Shown here: positions 5,202-5,225 of the stretch, in pieces
How the letters are laid out: every line of letters begins with the position of its first letter
Position numbering within the stretch: position 1 is the first letter of the stretch
Assembly: GCA_027023165.1 (NCBI GenBank)
Contig: JALVWX010000006.1
Coordinates: forward strand, 1-5,225
Length of the DNA: 5,225 nucleotides
From: Thermococcus sp.
Lineage (GTDB): Archaea; Methanobacteriota_B; Thermococci; Thermococcales; Thermococcaceae
Direction: 5' to 3'
Program-made: the position numbers and the translations under genes
Notes under the pieces: model-generated
Told to the model about the DNA's origin: nothing
What the model saw: only the letters and a program-made list of their open reading frames with translations
Databases searched by the model: none

Positions 5202-5220
5202 CGGCTGTTTGCCGTTTTTT
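5202..5220 (+). terminator. Small stem-loop followed by six T
   Basis: CGGC (5202-5205) pairs with GCCG (5211-5214) around a five-base loop, followed directly by TTTTTT (5215-5220). This resembles an intrinsic terminator on the plus strand, and archaeal polymerase can terminate at T-runs alone. No plus-strand gene ends nearby, so its role is doubtful. Confidence 0.2.
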
Positions 5221-5225
5221 CGATA

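Noticed and set aside
1..5225. CRISPR arrays, insertion sequences, tRNA or rRNA genes
   Set aside because: No regularly spaced direct repeats, no transposase-like frames or terminal inverted repeats, and no cloverleaf or rRNA-like stretches were seen on either strand.

Overview
The window looks like a piece of a hyperthermophilic archaeal chromosome of the order Thermococcales, most likely Thermococcus. The evidence is a GH57 branching enzyme that lines up residue for residue with the T. kodakarensis enzyme TK1436 (as I remember that sequence), short-leader promoters with a TATA box about 33-36 bases before the start codon, GGTGAT-type ribosome binding sites, frequent AGG arginine codons and very tight gene packing. 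No alignment was run. Family assignments rest on recognising the sequences, and gene functions are inferred from them.

Layout, left to right. Positions 1-117 (minus) hold the first 39 codons of an RqcH/NFACT-type ribosome rescue protein that runs off the left edge. Positions 158-414 (minus) hold a small three-helix membrane protein of unknown function, whose expected start is separated from its body by a one-base frame change. A divergent promoter region (about 415-541) then leads to the plus-strand GH57 1,4-alpha-glucan branching enzyme. Its catalytic part is intact, but its C-terminal helix-hairpin-helix tail (2437-2601) is in a different frame. The tail's stop overlaps, tail to tail, the stop of a minus-strand gene for a 244-residue membrane protein of unknown function (2598-3332).

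Upstream of that gene on the minus strand are a 36-residue single-helix peptide (3367-3477) and an NSS/SNF-family sodium:amino-acid symporter (3488-5053). Transporter and peptide are so tightly coupled that the peptide's ribosome binding site touches the transporter's stop codon. This fits the MetP/MetS pattern, in which a tiny membrane subunit accompanies the transporter. The 244-residue gene begins 34 bases after the peptide and may be co-transcribed. The last 160 bases are the transporter's promoter and leader region, with several TATA-like boxes, a small palindrome and a hairpin.

The most notable points are the two apparent single-base frame disruptions, both consistent with one missing base; the transporter plus tiny subunit pair; a repeated GGTGAT-four-bases-start geometry that fixes several start codons; and the unusually long, structured transporter leader. 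I did not find a clearly new biological system. The nearest candidates are the transporter's small partner and the uncharacterised membrane protein downstream.
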